From assembly GCA_030631625.1 (NCBI GenBank), contig DAOVKT010000009.1, forward strand, positions 1-30,886: a stretch of 30,886 nt of DNA, given 5' to 3'. The notes under the pieces are model-generated. The model did not search any database and was not told the DNA's origin. It saw nothing but the letters and a program-made list of their open reading frames with translations. Below, in pieces: positions 8,052 to 17,700 of the stretch (its first letter is position 1; every line of letters starts with the position of its first letter). The DNA comes from JAGLTZ01 sp023135015 (lineage in GTDB: Bacteria; Blakebacterota; Blakebacteria; Blakebacterales; Blakebacteraceae). The position numbers were made by a program, and so were the translations under genes.

Positions 8052-9338
8052 TCAGTCGAAGCTTACCGCATCCCCTTCGATAACAACGAACAGGACCAGA
8101 GGGTGGCCCGCGGCATACGGGATCATCCTGTAGTCGTCGGCATCCCATATCACCAGGTCAGCGGCCAGACCTACCTCCAGGCGGCCCACCTCATCCTGGA
8201 GCCCTAACGCCCTGGCGGCATTGACGGTCACGCCCTGAAGCGCCTCCGCAGGATGCATACCCATCTGGCTGCAGGCGATAGTCGTTATCAGCGGAAGGCT
8301 CATGAAGGTGGAGGAGCCGGGATTGAAATCAGTTGCAAGGGCGACCTGCGCCCCCCGGTCGAGAAGATCCCTGGCCGGGGCATAGTCTCCCTTTCCAAGA
8401 AAGAGAGTTGTGCCCGGCAGAAGCACCGGCACGGTGGCCGAGCCGGCCAGGGCTACGATGCCTGATTCGGTTAGAGCAGTCAGGTGCTCGGCCGAGACAG
8501 CCCCGATCGATACGGCCATCTCGGTACCGCCCAGGGCTTCGAATTCGTCGCTGTGGATCTTGGCGCCCAGCCCGTGTTCGAGCCCTGCCCTCAGTATCCG
8601 CTCCGACTCCTCAACACTGAATACACCCTTCTCGCAAAATACATCGCAGAACCGTGCTACCCCCTGCTTCGCAACCTCGGGAATCATTTCATTGATTACG
8701 AGATCGACATAACCTGTCCGGTCTGACTGGTATTCGTCCGGCACTTCGTGGGCCCCGAGGAAGGTGGGCACAACCCTCAGCGATTCCTCCTCGGCCAGCC
8801 TGCCTGCCACCGAAAGCGCCTTCAGCTCCTCCCCTGTGGAGAGCCCGTAGCCGCTTTTAATCTCAACGGTGGTGGTCCCTGTGAAAGCCATCGCCGCCAT
8901 ACGGGCCTGTGCCGAGTTGAAGAGAAGGTCTTTGTCGGCCTCCCTGAAGCTCCTTACCGTCGAGCGGATGCCGCCGCCCGCCTCGGCGATCTCCAGGTAG
9001 CTGTTTCCCATGCAGCGCATCGCGTATTCGTCGTGGCGGCTTCCGTCAAACACCAGATGTGTATGGCAGTCGACCAGCCCCGGTGTGACGAGGCGGCCTT
9101 CGGCATCCACGATCAGCGCATCTGAGGTGTCGACCTCTTTCTCAACAAGATCCTCTCCACCCACGTACAGGATCAGACCATCACCGCAGGCGACAGCGGC
9201 ATCGGAAATCAGTTCGGGCACAAAAGTGCTGTGCTTGAGGCTGAGGTCCGGACTGCCCGTTTCGGAGGCAGCGGGGCGGGCCGTGTAGGCCTGCCCGATA
9301 CCGGTCACAACCAGGTCGGCCTTCCTCTTTTCCTGCAT
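8052..9338 (-). CDS. hutI: Imidazolonepropionase
   Basis: A 428-residue amidohydrolase-superfamily enzyme that hydrolyses 4-imidazolone-5-propanoate to N-formimino-L-glutamate, the third step of histidine degradation, in the cytoplasm. Metal ligands and substrate motifs are visible: VDCHTHLVF (H92, H94), EIKSGYGL (159-166), GAHEVPDEY (H197), KIHSDEF (H262) and ATDFNPGS (D337), followed by the small C-terminal beta domain (GRLEVGLAADLVIWD). It is slightly longer than usual HutI, with an extended N-terminal beta domain (residues 20-45). GGGGGAG sits 6 nt before the ATG. It lies 43 nt downstream of hutU in the same direction, a typical hut pairing. Confidence 0.95.
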   Translation of the reverse strand: MQEKRKADLVVTGIGQAYTARPAASETGSPDLSLKHSTFVPELISDAAVACGDGLILYVGGEDLVEKEVDTSDALIVDAEGRLVTPGLVDCHTHLVFDGSRHDEYAMRCMGNSYLEIAEAGGGIRSTVRSFREADKDLLFNSAQARMAAMAFTGTTTVEIKSGYGLSTGEELKALSVAGRLAEEESLRVVPTFLGAHEVPDEYQSDRTGYVDLVINEMIPEVAKQGVARFCDVFCEKGVFSVEESERILRAGLEHGLGAKIHSDEFEALGGTEMAVSIGAVSAEHLTALTESGIVALAGSATVPVLLPGTTLFLGKGDYAPARDLLDRGAQVALATDFNPGSSTFMSLPLITTIACSQMGMHPAEALQGVTVNAARALGLQDEVGRLEVGLAADLVIWDADDYRMIPYAAGHPLVLFVVIEGDAVSFD

Positions 9339-9381
9339 ATAGTGCTCCCCCGGTAAGTATCCAGAGTCAGGATGGACGCTA

Positions 9382-11028
9382 TTAAGGAATCTTCACGCCT
9401 TTCTCCACCGCCACTCTCACCGCCTCTTCGTAGCCGGCGTGGACGTGCCGCATCACGCCTATGGCCGGATCATTCGTCAGGACTCGCTCCAGCCGGCGCG
9501 CCGCTTCCGCAGTCCCGTCCGCCACAGTGACCTGGCCGGCATGGGTGGCCAGCCCGATGCCGACACCGCCGCCGTTGTGGATGCTTACCCATGTGGCGCC
9601 CGAAGCGGTATTGAGCATCGCATTCAGCAGGGGCCAGTCGGCGATGGCATCAGAGCCGTCCTTCATACCTTCGGTTTCCCTGTACGGGCTGGATACCGAG
9701 CCGGTATCAAGGTGGTCACGGCCGATCACGATGGGAGCCTTCAGCTCACCCTTTGAAACGAGATCGTTGAGGGCCAGCCCGAAAGTCGCCCTCTCGCCAA
9801 GCCCCAGCCAGCAGATACGGGCGGGAAGCCCCTGCTGCGGAACCCTGTCACGGGCCAGTGCAATCCAGCGGTGGAGTATCTGATTCTCGGGGAAGAGCTC
9901 CAGCACCAGATCATCAGTCCGGAGTATGTCGGAGCGCTCTCCCGAAAGGGCGACCCATCGAAACGGCCCCCTCCCCTGGCAGAACATAGGCCGGATATAG
10001 GCCGGCACAAACCCGGGGTAGTCGAATGCATTCTCTACACCGGCCTTCAGGGCCTGGCCGCGGAGGTTGTTGCCGTAGTCAAAGGCGATGGCGCCCCTTT
10101 TCTGAAGCACCAGCATCGCCTCGACGTGTCTGGCCATCCCCTCAAAAGAACACCGGATGTACTCTTCCGGGTCATCGCTGCGCAAGCCAACGGCTTCTTC
10201 GAATGAGATCCCGGGAGGCACGTAGCCATTCAGCTCGTCGTGTGCAGAGGTCTGGTCGGTCAGCACATCCGGAGTTACATCCCTTTCGATCAGGCGTTCG
10301 AGCAGGTCCACCGCATTACCGAGCCATCCCACACTCACCGCCTTCCCCTCCTCCTTGGCCGATAACGCACTGTCTATGGCGGTATCGAGATCCGTCTCCA
10401 TCTTATCCAGATAACCGTGCTCCAGCCTCCGGGTGATTCGGCTCTGGTCTACCTCGGCGAAGAGAGCGGCTGCACCGCAGAATACGGCTGCAAGAGGCTG
10501 CGCCCCTCCCATGCCGCCCAATCCCGCCGATACGAGGAGACGACCCCCCAGATCGCCGCCGTAGTGGGTACCTGCAGCCGCCGAGAAGGTTTCGTAAGTA
10601 CCCTGGACGATGCCCTGTGTCCCGATATATATCCAGGAGCCGGCGGTCATCTGACCGTACATAGTAAGGCCGAGCCGCTCGTATTCCCGGAAGTTCTCCC
10701 AGTCTGACCAGTGCGGAACGATGTTGGCGTTGGCGATCAATACCCTGGGGGCTTCCTCGTGTGTAGTGAGAACTCCGACTGCCCGGCCCGACTGTACAAG
10801 AAGGGTCTCATCCGGTTCGAGGTCGGTGAGCGCACGCACGATCTTATGGTAGTCGTCCCACGTGCGGGCCGCCTTTCCGGAGCCGCCGTATATGATCAGC
10901 TCTTCGGGCTGTTCCGCCACTTCGGGATCGAGGTTGTTCATGAGCATACGCATTGCGGCTTCCGCGCCCCAGGTCTTGCAGGTCAGCGAGCTTCCCCGGG
11001 GTGCGCTGACAGGTGAATAGCTGGACAT
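9382..11028 (-). CDS. hutU: Urocanate hydratase
   Basis: A 548-residue urocanase, the usual family length, converting urocanate to 4-imidazolone-5-propanoate with a tightly bound NAD+ acting as electrophile. Signature blocks are IIYGGSGKAARTW (45-57), GTQGIVQGTYETF (136-148), the NAD-binding GLGGMGGAQPL (169-179), VGWLGNAVDLLERL (233-246), DQTSAHDELNGY (258-269), MFCQGRGPFRWVALSG (348-363) and GRDHLDTGSVSSPYRETE (436-453). The end SIHNGGGVGIG (482-492) is also typical. It is cytoplasmic. It starts 28 nt after the stop of an upstream lipoprotein gene and precedes hutI by 43 nt, so it is probably read from a transcript that also carries envelope genes. Histidine ammonia-lyase (hutH), needed to make its substrate, is absent from the window. 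Confidence 0.97.
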   Translation of the reverse strand: MSSYSPVSAPRGSSLTCKTWGAEAAMRMLMNNLDPEVAEQPEELIIYGGSGKAARTWDDYHKIVRALTDLEPDETLLVQSGRAVGVLTTHEEAPRVLIANANIVPHWSDWENFREYERLGLTMYGQMTAGSWIYIGTQGIVQGTYETFSAAAGTHYGGDLGGRLLVSAGLGGMGGAQPLAAVFCGAAALFAEVDQSRITRRLEHGYLDKMETDLDTAIDSALSAKEEGKAVSVGWLGNAVDLLERLIERDVTPDVLTDQTSAHDELNGYVPPGISFEEAVGLRSDDPEEYIRCSFEGMARHVEAMLVLQKRGAIAFDYGNNLRGQALKAGVENAFDYPGFVPAYIRPMFCQGRGPFRWVALSGERSDILRTDDLVLELFPENQILHRWIALARDRVPQQGLPARICWLGLGERATFGLALNDLVSKGELKAPIVIGRDHLDTGSVSSPYRETEGMKDGSDAIADWPLLNAMLNTASGATWVSIHNGGGVGIGLATHAGQVTVADGTAEAARRLERVLTNDPAIGVMRHVHAGYEEAVRVAVEKGVKIP

Positions 11029-11056
11029 GGTATGAAAATTCTCCCGTTATTCGCTG

Positions 11057-11692
11057 TTAAAATGGGGACGGGAACTGGCTGTAGAGCCTAAGGAGGTCCG
11101 CCAGAAGGCTCTGCGGATCCAGGCTGTGCTGCACGCCGCTCTCCAGTATATCCAGCTGCTGTGCGCACTGGGCATAGCTTCCCCTTGCCAGATGTGCCTT
11201 CGCAAGCACCCATCTCAGGTGCAGGTGGGTGATCGACGGCCTTTTACTGAAGCTCCACTCGTGGTCGGAACCGTAGGCTTCCTCGTTCCAGAAGAGGGCG
11301 CCCTCGGCCCAGTAAACCACATCGTCCTGGTTGTTGAGGGCGCTGAAGACGAAGGCGCCTCCGGCCCAGACATCGGGGTTGTCTCCATCCAGATCCTTCG
11401 CCATCACCAGCGCAAACCTCGCCTCGTTGAAATCCCCAAGGTAGGCCAGTGTCCATCCGCGCCCGTGGTTGGCGTCCGGATGTTCCGCCAGCAGTTCGAG
11501 TGCTTCGTCGAACTTCGCGAGCGCACCCGTGAAGTCTTCCTGAGCAAAGAGCTTCCACCCCTCCTCGGCCAGGCTTCTCGCCTCTTCCGGCCGGGTCGGA
11601 CCCTTTTTCTTACCGCAACCCGCCGTAATCAGCATGGCTGCTGTTACTGCGATGGTAATTCCAATACGACAGTTCATCAGCGGGGCCCTCAT
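11057..11692 (-). CDS. TPR-like lipoprotein
   Basis: A 211-residue predicted lipoprotein: a hydrophobic segment IGITIAVTAAMLITAGC with the lipobox ITAGC (C26), then a charged linker (KKKGPTRPEEAR). A second in-frame ATG (codon 6, 11677) would give an equally good or better signal peptide. The mature part has tetratricopeptide-like helices: EEGWKLFAQEDFTGALAKFDEALEL followed by ANHGRGWTLAYLGDFNEARFALVMA, then further helical pairs to LLADLLRLYSQF. Such proteins usually act as envelope scaffolds. The first ATG overlaps the stop of the upstream metallopeptidase gene (ATGA at 11689-11692), which argues for translational coupling and a shared role with that secreted protein. No specific family assignment is possible. 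Confidence 0.8.
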   Translation of the reverse strand: MRAPLMNCRIGITIAVTAAMLITAGCGKKKGPTRPEEARSLAEEGWKLFAQEDFTGALAKFDEALELLAEHPDANHGRGWTLAYLGDFNEARFALVMAKDLDGDNPDVWAGGAFVFSALNNQDDVVYWAEGALFWNEEAYGSDHEWSFSKRPSITHLHLRWVLAKAHLARGSYAQCAQQLDILESGVQHSLDPQSLLADLLRLYSQFPSPF

Positions 11693-14600
11693 CGGAGCAG
11701 AAGCATTTTACGGGTGAGAACCGTACCATCCGCTTCCAGCCTGTAGAGGTAAATACCCGAGGAAACAGGCTGTCCCGAATCATCATTACCGTACCAGCTC
11801 ACGCGTTGCTCTCCCGACCCCATCGGACGGTCTATCAACGTCTTTACCAGCTGGCCCCTGACATTGATGACGGTGAGCCTGACCCTTTTGCCGGCGGCCC
11901 ATTGTGATATTCGGAAACGTATAACGGTCTGAGGATTGAACGGGTTAGGCGCATTGCCCAGCAGTTCGATCGAATCGGAGGTACCCGGCACAGACGGCGC
12001 CGAACCGCGGGCAAGGCGGTACCAGCCTCCGCCGGGGATGCGACCGACCGCCTCTCCACCCCCGATCGATGCTCCTCCGGGTACCGGGTTCCATTCTTCC
12101 CCATTCCAGCGCTCAAAACGGAACTCCTCGCCCGGTCCCGCCCGACCGCGTACCGGAATATGGAGTCGGGAACCCTGCGATGGACCATTCCAACCCGCCG
12201 GTCCTAGCGATACAACCGGCGCACCCAGAACAGAAGTCGCACCTTCCGGGCCACCGGACAAGCCGGCCGGCGCTGCATCGTATGGAATCATCACAAGTGT
12301 CGTCCCGCTGTGTCCGCCCGGGGGGATATCGACAACAACGGCCCCCCTATCGTCAACAACCATCAGTGAAGCAGGCTCCCCCGTCCCGAACCGGGTAATC
12401 GATACAGGCAGGGATGCCGTGGCACTCAGGCCTCCGTAGCGGTCGAAGGCCTCGACGCTGAGGGCAATCTGCCCGGCGTCGAGCAGAACGGGTGTGGGGT
12501 CCACTAGGCTGAAGGCACCCAGTGTCCGCTCGAAAATCAGTTCGATGGGACTTCCGCTGCCCTCAGTCAGGGTGCCGCTGCTGGCGCCCGGATGAAGCGG
12601 TTCGTTCCCCATGACATATACATCCGCCTGTGCGGGAAAGAGCGGGTGCTGCAGCATGGCCAGCGAAATGGCGGGGGCTGTGGTGTCCTGATAAGTGAAC
12701 TCAGCCCTGAACATCCAACCACCGTCAAGGGCCGTCGGAGGATCCCCGATGCCGAAATTGCTGAGAGGTTCCCATCCTAGACCCTCCATGCGATTCAGAA
12801 AAGATCTGCCCGTGTCACGTGTAAGGTCGGAATAAGCCATTATGTTGGACCACACACTCATCGAAACCAGATATTCGACACCTGGCGCAGTATATGTACC
12901 GATATCCGGAATAGGGACATACAGCCATCCTTCGCGATGGAATCCGGGTGTCACAGTGGCACTGAATATCGGGATCTCATTCACTATCCACGTCCCGGGC
13001 AGGCTCGGGTTTGCAGTCATCGTGCGGACTGCAATAGAAGCAGGAGAACTTCCATAGAAGAACACCCAGACCCCGGTGATCTTTGCGGGTGTGACTTCCG
13101 GTGTGATCCGCACGGCGATATACCATGTTTCAGGCATTACAATTCGCAGAAACGGACGGCCATTCTCATACTTGACCATCCCGGAATCACCCTGGGTTGC
13201 AGAGGCCGTGACCCTGAATGTCTGCGAACGGCTGCCGCTTCCATTCGTGAGGATTACACCCGCCTCTCGATAGGTCGTTCCAAGACCGGCCACCACCGTC
13301 CCCGATGCGGTAAGATCGCTTACCTGGAAGAGCCCGTCCCCCTTCAGGGCCACACGTGCCGATATCCCGGACGGGAGCCCCTCCGGCAGCTCTATGGTCA
13401 TGTCACTGCCATTCCAGTAACGCAGCACCACGGCTCCATACGGCTCAAGGGTCACACGCTGTAAAGAAGGATGGAGATTTTCGTGTACCTGCGGCTCAAC
13501 CCAGGGTATGAGCGAACCGGTATCGAAACGGCTGTCCCCCTCAACCCTGCCCTCCAGGTAGAGGGCGGTAAGGAAATCGTTGAAGATTTCATCGAAGCTG
13601 AGGGAACCGAATCCCGCCAGCGCAGAATTCAGACCCGCCAATCCCGACATCGGATCGGTGGCGAACGCCCGGATGAAATCATCGCCCAGGCGGTTCCCCA
13701 GATAATAAGTCCAGAGCGCCATCCGGGAGTAGTCGTCAAGGGTGTCACCGTATTTCCGCCAGCTGAACATGTCCACGTTGGGCCTGCTGACATAATTCGC
13801 GATGTACCGAAGGCCGTAGCCGCAGATAAATGACGCGTATTCGGACAGGCCTTCATTTATCGCTACTATCTCAAGCTCGTCGTTTCCGTAATGGATCAGA
13901 TGCTGGAACTCGTGCGCGACAGTGCTCTTGACGAAAGCGCGGCCTTCCTCCTGGACCGCGGGATCGGGATCTTCGAAGGCGACATACTTCGAGTTCACGT
14001 AGAGCATTTCGGTCTTGTTGGAGCGCTGTTTCACCCCTCCCCCAAAATCCACAGGATCATCGAGCGACTGATTCACTCCGTAGAAGTAACCGGCAAAGAA
14101 AGAAGTCCCGGATGCGGCATAAGCAGCCTGCGGAATTGACGTCAGGAGGATCACGATCTTAGGATCGCCGTCGACGTCCGGGACGTCACCGAAGACCTCA
14201 GTTACGTGCTCATAGATACCCTTCGACGAGTCCCTTGGGCTTCTCGACGTGCTGTCCTCGAAGGCCGTTACGAGTTCCTGGATATGCTCGTCCTTGACCG
14301 TCGTGAGCTCTTCCACTTCCACGAAATAGTAGGCGTATTCACCAACGACTCTGCATTCCGCCTCCACCTCGTACTGCGTGTACGGGAAACCCACTCCCTT
14401 ATCGAAATCTATCGCCCAGAACTTCTCCCTGTCACCCACCGAGTATGTGTCACCCTGCCCGGGAGCACGGCGGGAGACGCTCATTCCCCTCCGCCTCATC
14501 AATGCCGCCAGCCTGCGATGTGCTTCTTCCAGCAATGGGGTGGCGTCCACAAGATCGGGTACAACGGGAGGCCGTTGGGTCGGTGGACCCAGCCAGACTC

Positions 14601-14733
14601 TTCCACCCTGGATCGGTGGGATACCACCCTGCGCGTCAGCTCTGCTTATATCCCCGGCGATGAACACTATCACCGCGGCAAGCAGGATGCCGGCGTGTTT
14701 CCCGGCGCATTTAATAACCGTCGCAGCTCCCAT
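11689..14733 (-). CDS. Secreted HExxH zinc metallopeptidase with C-terminal sorting domain
   Basis: A 1014-residue exported protein. The signal peptide spans residues 1-35 (hydrophobic GILLAAVIVFIAG, cleavage near ADAQ). The catalytic region contains VAHEFQHLIHYGND (H274, E275, H278) followed by NEGLSEYA (E294 or E298 as likely third ligand), a gluzincin-type arrangement recalling M30/hyicolysin-like peptidases. The middle part (about 420-900) is beta-rich, Ig-like and adhesion-like. The last 85 residues carry NAPNPFNPQTVIRF, VINVRGQLVKTL and SGIYLYRLEADG, ending RKMLLLR. This FlgD/Ig-like domain is used for type IX-type secretion and surface attachment in FCB bacteria. The ATG directly follows the TAA of the upstream outer-membrane gene with no gap, and GGAG lies 6 nt before it. 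It is probably a surface or secreted protease; its substrate is unknown. Confidence 0.85.
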   Translation of the reverse strand: MGAATVIKCAGKHAGILLAAVIVFIAGDISRADAQGGIPPIQGGRVWLGPPTQRPPVVPDLVDATPLLEEAHRRLAALMRRRGMSVSRRAPGQGDTYSVGDREKFWAIDFDKGVGFPYTQYEVEAECRVVGEYAYYFVEVEELTTVKDEHIQELVTAFEDSTSRSPRDSSKGIYEHVTEVFGDVPDVDGDPKIVILLTSIPQAAYAASGTSFFAGYFYGVNQSLDDPVDFGGGVKQRSNKTEMLYVNSKYVAFEDPDPAVQEEGRAFVKSTVAHEFQHLIHYGNDELEIVAINEGLSEYASFICGYGLRYIANYVSRPNVDMFSWRKYGDTLDDYSRMALWTYYLGNRLGDDFIRAFATDPMSGLAGLNSALAGFGSLSFDEIFNDFLTALYLEGRVEGDSRFDTGSLIPWVEPQVHENLHPSLQRVTLEPYGAVVLRYWNGSDMTIELPEGLPSGISARVALKGDGLFQVSDLTASGTVVAGLGTTYREAGVILTNGSGSRSQTFRVTASATQGDSGMVKYENGRPFLRIVMPETWYIAVRITPEVTPAKITGVWVFFYGSSPASIAVRTMTANPSLPGTWIVNEIPIFSATVTPGFHREGWLYVPIPDIGTYTAPGVEYLVSMSVWSNIMAYSDLTRDTGRSFLNRMEGLGWEPLSNFGIGDPPTALDGGWMFRAEFTYQDTTAPAISLAMLQHPLFPAQADVYVMGNEPLHPGASSGTLTEGSGSPIELIFERTLGAFSLVDPTPVLLDAGQIALSVEAFDRYGGLSATASLPVSITRFGTGEPASLMVVDDRGAVVVDIPPGGHSGTTLVMIPYDAAPAGLSGGPEGATSVLGAPVVSLGPAGWNGPSQGSRLHIPVRGRAGPGEEFRFERWNGEEWNPVPGGASIGGGEAVGRIPGGGWYRLARGSAPSVPGTSDSIELLGNAPNPFNPQTVIRFRISQWAAGKRVRLTVINVRGQLVKTLIDRPMGSGEQRVSWYGNDDSGQPVSSGIYLYRLEADGTVLTRKMLLLR

Positions 14734-17700
14734 TTAGAACTCCGGTCCGAGAGCGATGTGCCAGCGGGGTGAGCCCACTATCCGTCTTAAGGTATTCCTC
14801 CAGGCAACATCGAGCCTAATAATAAAAATTCCCAGGTTCATGCGGGCTCCCACCCCCACACCGCTTTTGATGTCCCTGAAGACGGGGAATCCCCCCGAGG
14901 TCTCGAACGGATGGGGGTTCCATCCATCCCAGGCCATCCCCGTGTCACAGAACAGCGCTCCCTGAATGTTGCCGAGGGAGATGGAAAGCGGCCAGCCAAA
15001 AGAGATGAGACGAATAAACGGGAATCGCACTTCCAGATTCGAGAGTAAGAACCGGCTACCCGAGAACTCGTAGAAATCGTACCCGCGAAGCGGCGACTGG
15101 TATGTAGCGAAGTAGAGGTTGTCGATCTCAAACAGCTCGCTCGAAGCGGTGCGGGGCCCCCACCAGAAACCGTTACCTCCGATAAAGAATCGCTGAGGCT
15201 CCCTTCCACCGCTGCCGCCCCCTGCAACACGGAAAACCAGGGTATTCTGCCTGCCGAGCCTGACATATGAGCGGTAGTCGGCCGTCACGCTTGTAAATGA
15301 CAGCGACTTCTGAAGCCAGGGTGGACTGTGCGAGAGGCTCAATGCGTACCGATGGCCGTTTATATAGCCGGTGATACCCGGCAGAGCGTTATCCCCTATC
15401 AGACTGAGCTTGGGCATGAACACCTGGCGGTACGAGCGATCCGCAGGACCTGTGAGGTAGACTTTTCTGAATATTCCCATGGTGAACATTTCTAGATCGA
15501 CCCGCTGGAACCGGCTGAATGGATAAGAGATGACTGCTATACCCCCCCACGTCCGGTCAGCATATAGCGCCCGGCTTTGCCGCTGAGGCATATAGAAATA
15601 ATTGTAGTAGAAAAAGCTCGCCCCTAAATTCCACCTGCGTCCTAGGAATGTGTAGGTGACCTGGTAGTTGGAATTGTCCAGCGTTGACCACAGGCTGGTC
15701 ATGATTGACAGGTGATGGTTTCCGAGGATGTCACTCATCTCGAGATAAGAGGAACCGGCGAGCCCCCAGAAGCTGTGGTATCCCGCGTTGGCCAGAAACA
15801 GATCGGGGGCCATCCTGATTCGGTACGGTTCCTTCTCGCTGGCCGAGACACCCGCACCCAGCTCACGTGTCAGGCGCACGTCTTCGCCGCGAATGCCGAC
15901 CACTCTCTCATATTCCTCGCCGAAGCCTGTGCGGATCGGACGGAACCGTAGCTTGGAGAGGTCCCCCAGGAATCCGAGGGAATCTATTGTGGTGAAGCCT
16001 GCAGGACGGGCGGCGGCCGCCAGCCTCTCCTCCTCCATCCACTCGACCAGCCTGGTGGAGGCAATCGTTTCGGGCACGCGGTTGTTCAGCGGATCCTTGA
16101 GGAGGAAGACATCAAATCCGGCCTGGTTGAACGCGCTGAAGGTGATGGCGTTTGACGTGGTCGACCAGTGTGCGGATTCCACACCGCTAAGGATGTTTGT
16201 CAGCGGGCGTATCTCGCCGCTCTCCATCTCCTTGACGTAAAGGTTTCTGACCCCGGATCGGAATGAGACGAAAGCCAGCAGCTCGTCATCAGGTCCCCAT
16301 GTAGGGTGTGAATCGTCAAACGGTCCGATGATCAGGGGCTCGGTTTGGTACTGACCCGAGGTCATCTCCATGATCCAGATGTTCTTCGGCCCATACTGGA
16401 CAGGAAGCCCGGGCTCGTCCGCCACCTGTCCGTCAATTACGGCGTCGGATGTATATGCCAGTTTCGAGCCGTCACCGGACCAGGCCGGCGTACTTTCCCC
16501 CGCCTTCGAATCGGTCAGACGGGTGAAGCCACCATCCTGCAGATCGTAGAGGTAGAGATCAGGATATCCTTCCTCTATTCCAACGAACGCCAGTCTGCGA
16601 CCGTCGGGGCTCCATGCAGGTTCGAAAACGCCGTCAAGCTCGGGATTGATCTCTTGAACCACGCGACCGCTCCCTGCATCCACTATATAGATCTGATCGT
16701 ACCTTCCACCCTTTGCAGCTACTGCAACCCTTTCACCGTCGGGGCTCCATGTTATCCCCCCACGCAGAATATGCATCTCTTCGAACATGCTGACCTGCTC
16801 GCCCTTGCCAAGCCTGCTCAGCACCTTCCCGTCCAGAGCCGAGACGATGTACAGGTCCATGTAGTGTTGCCTGTTGGATATGAACGCGACCTTGTCCCCC
16901 GCCGGGCTGAGAGCTGGGAAAACGTTGTATGTCGAACCATCCTCCTGGTGATCGGTAAGGGGGTCTGCGAACTCATCAGGCATCTCACGATCCACAATCT
17001 GCGGCCAGTAGGTACGCCTGAGATAGCGGTGCCAGTCCTCGGAAAGCTCTTCGATAGGCTTTCCGACGGCCGCTATGAACGCCCTGTCCACATGATTGAG
17101 CATACGCAGGTTGCTCAGGATGTCAGCAATACGTCCCGAACCGTAGGTCTGGGTCAGATAATGGAAGAAAGCCTGCCCGCCCTTGTAAGCCAGGAACCCG
17201 CCGTAGATATCCTGCAGTTTCGGCATGTACCCTGCTATTACGGCATCGCGCATGAAGGCATCGGCGTCCATATCCCACCCCATGGACTGATACTCCGCGA
17301 GCCCCTCCACAAACCAGAGAGGCAACTGTGCCGACTGCGCCTGGCTTATCAGGCCGGCTATGCCGGTACCGTGGATCATAGACATCGATACCGCGTGGAC
17401 CAGCTCGTGGTGTAGAACGTGCCGGAAGTCTTCATACGAGCCCTGGAAAGGTACAACTACGCGGTGCTTGAGGTATTCTGTGAACCCCCCTATCCCCTCG
17501 CGCAGGATGCCGGGAATCACGTTCGTCTGCTGAAAATCGTTGTGGGAGTTGTAGATGATGATAGGAACTCTTTGAGTCAGTTCGAATCGGAAGGCGCGCC
17601 GTAGATCCTCGTAGGCCAGCTCGGACGCAACTGCTGCAAAATCCGCTATCTCCTCACCACCCTGGTGGTAGAAAAACTCGAAGTGCTCTGTCTTGAATAC

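Noticed and set aside
16345..17415. 356-residue plus-strand open frame opposite the propeller/barrel protein
   Set aside because: Antisense to confirmed TolB blades and the HExxH domain; composition is random-like, rich in His/Arg/Pro, with no family features.
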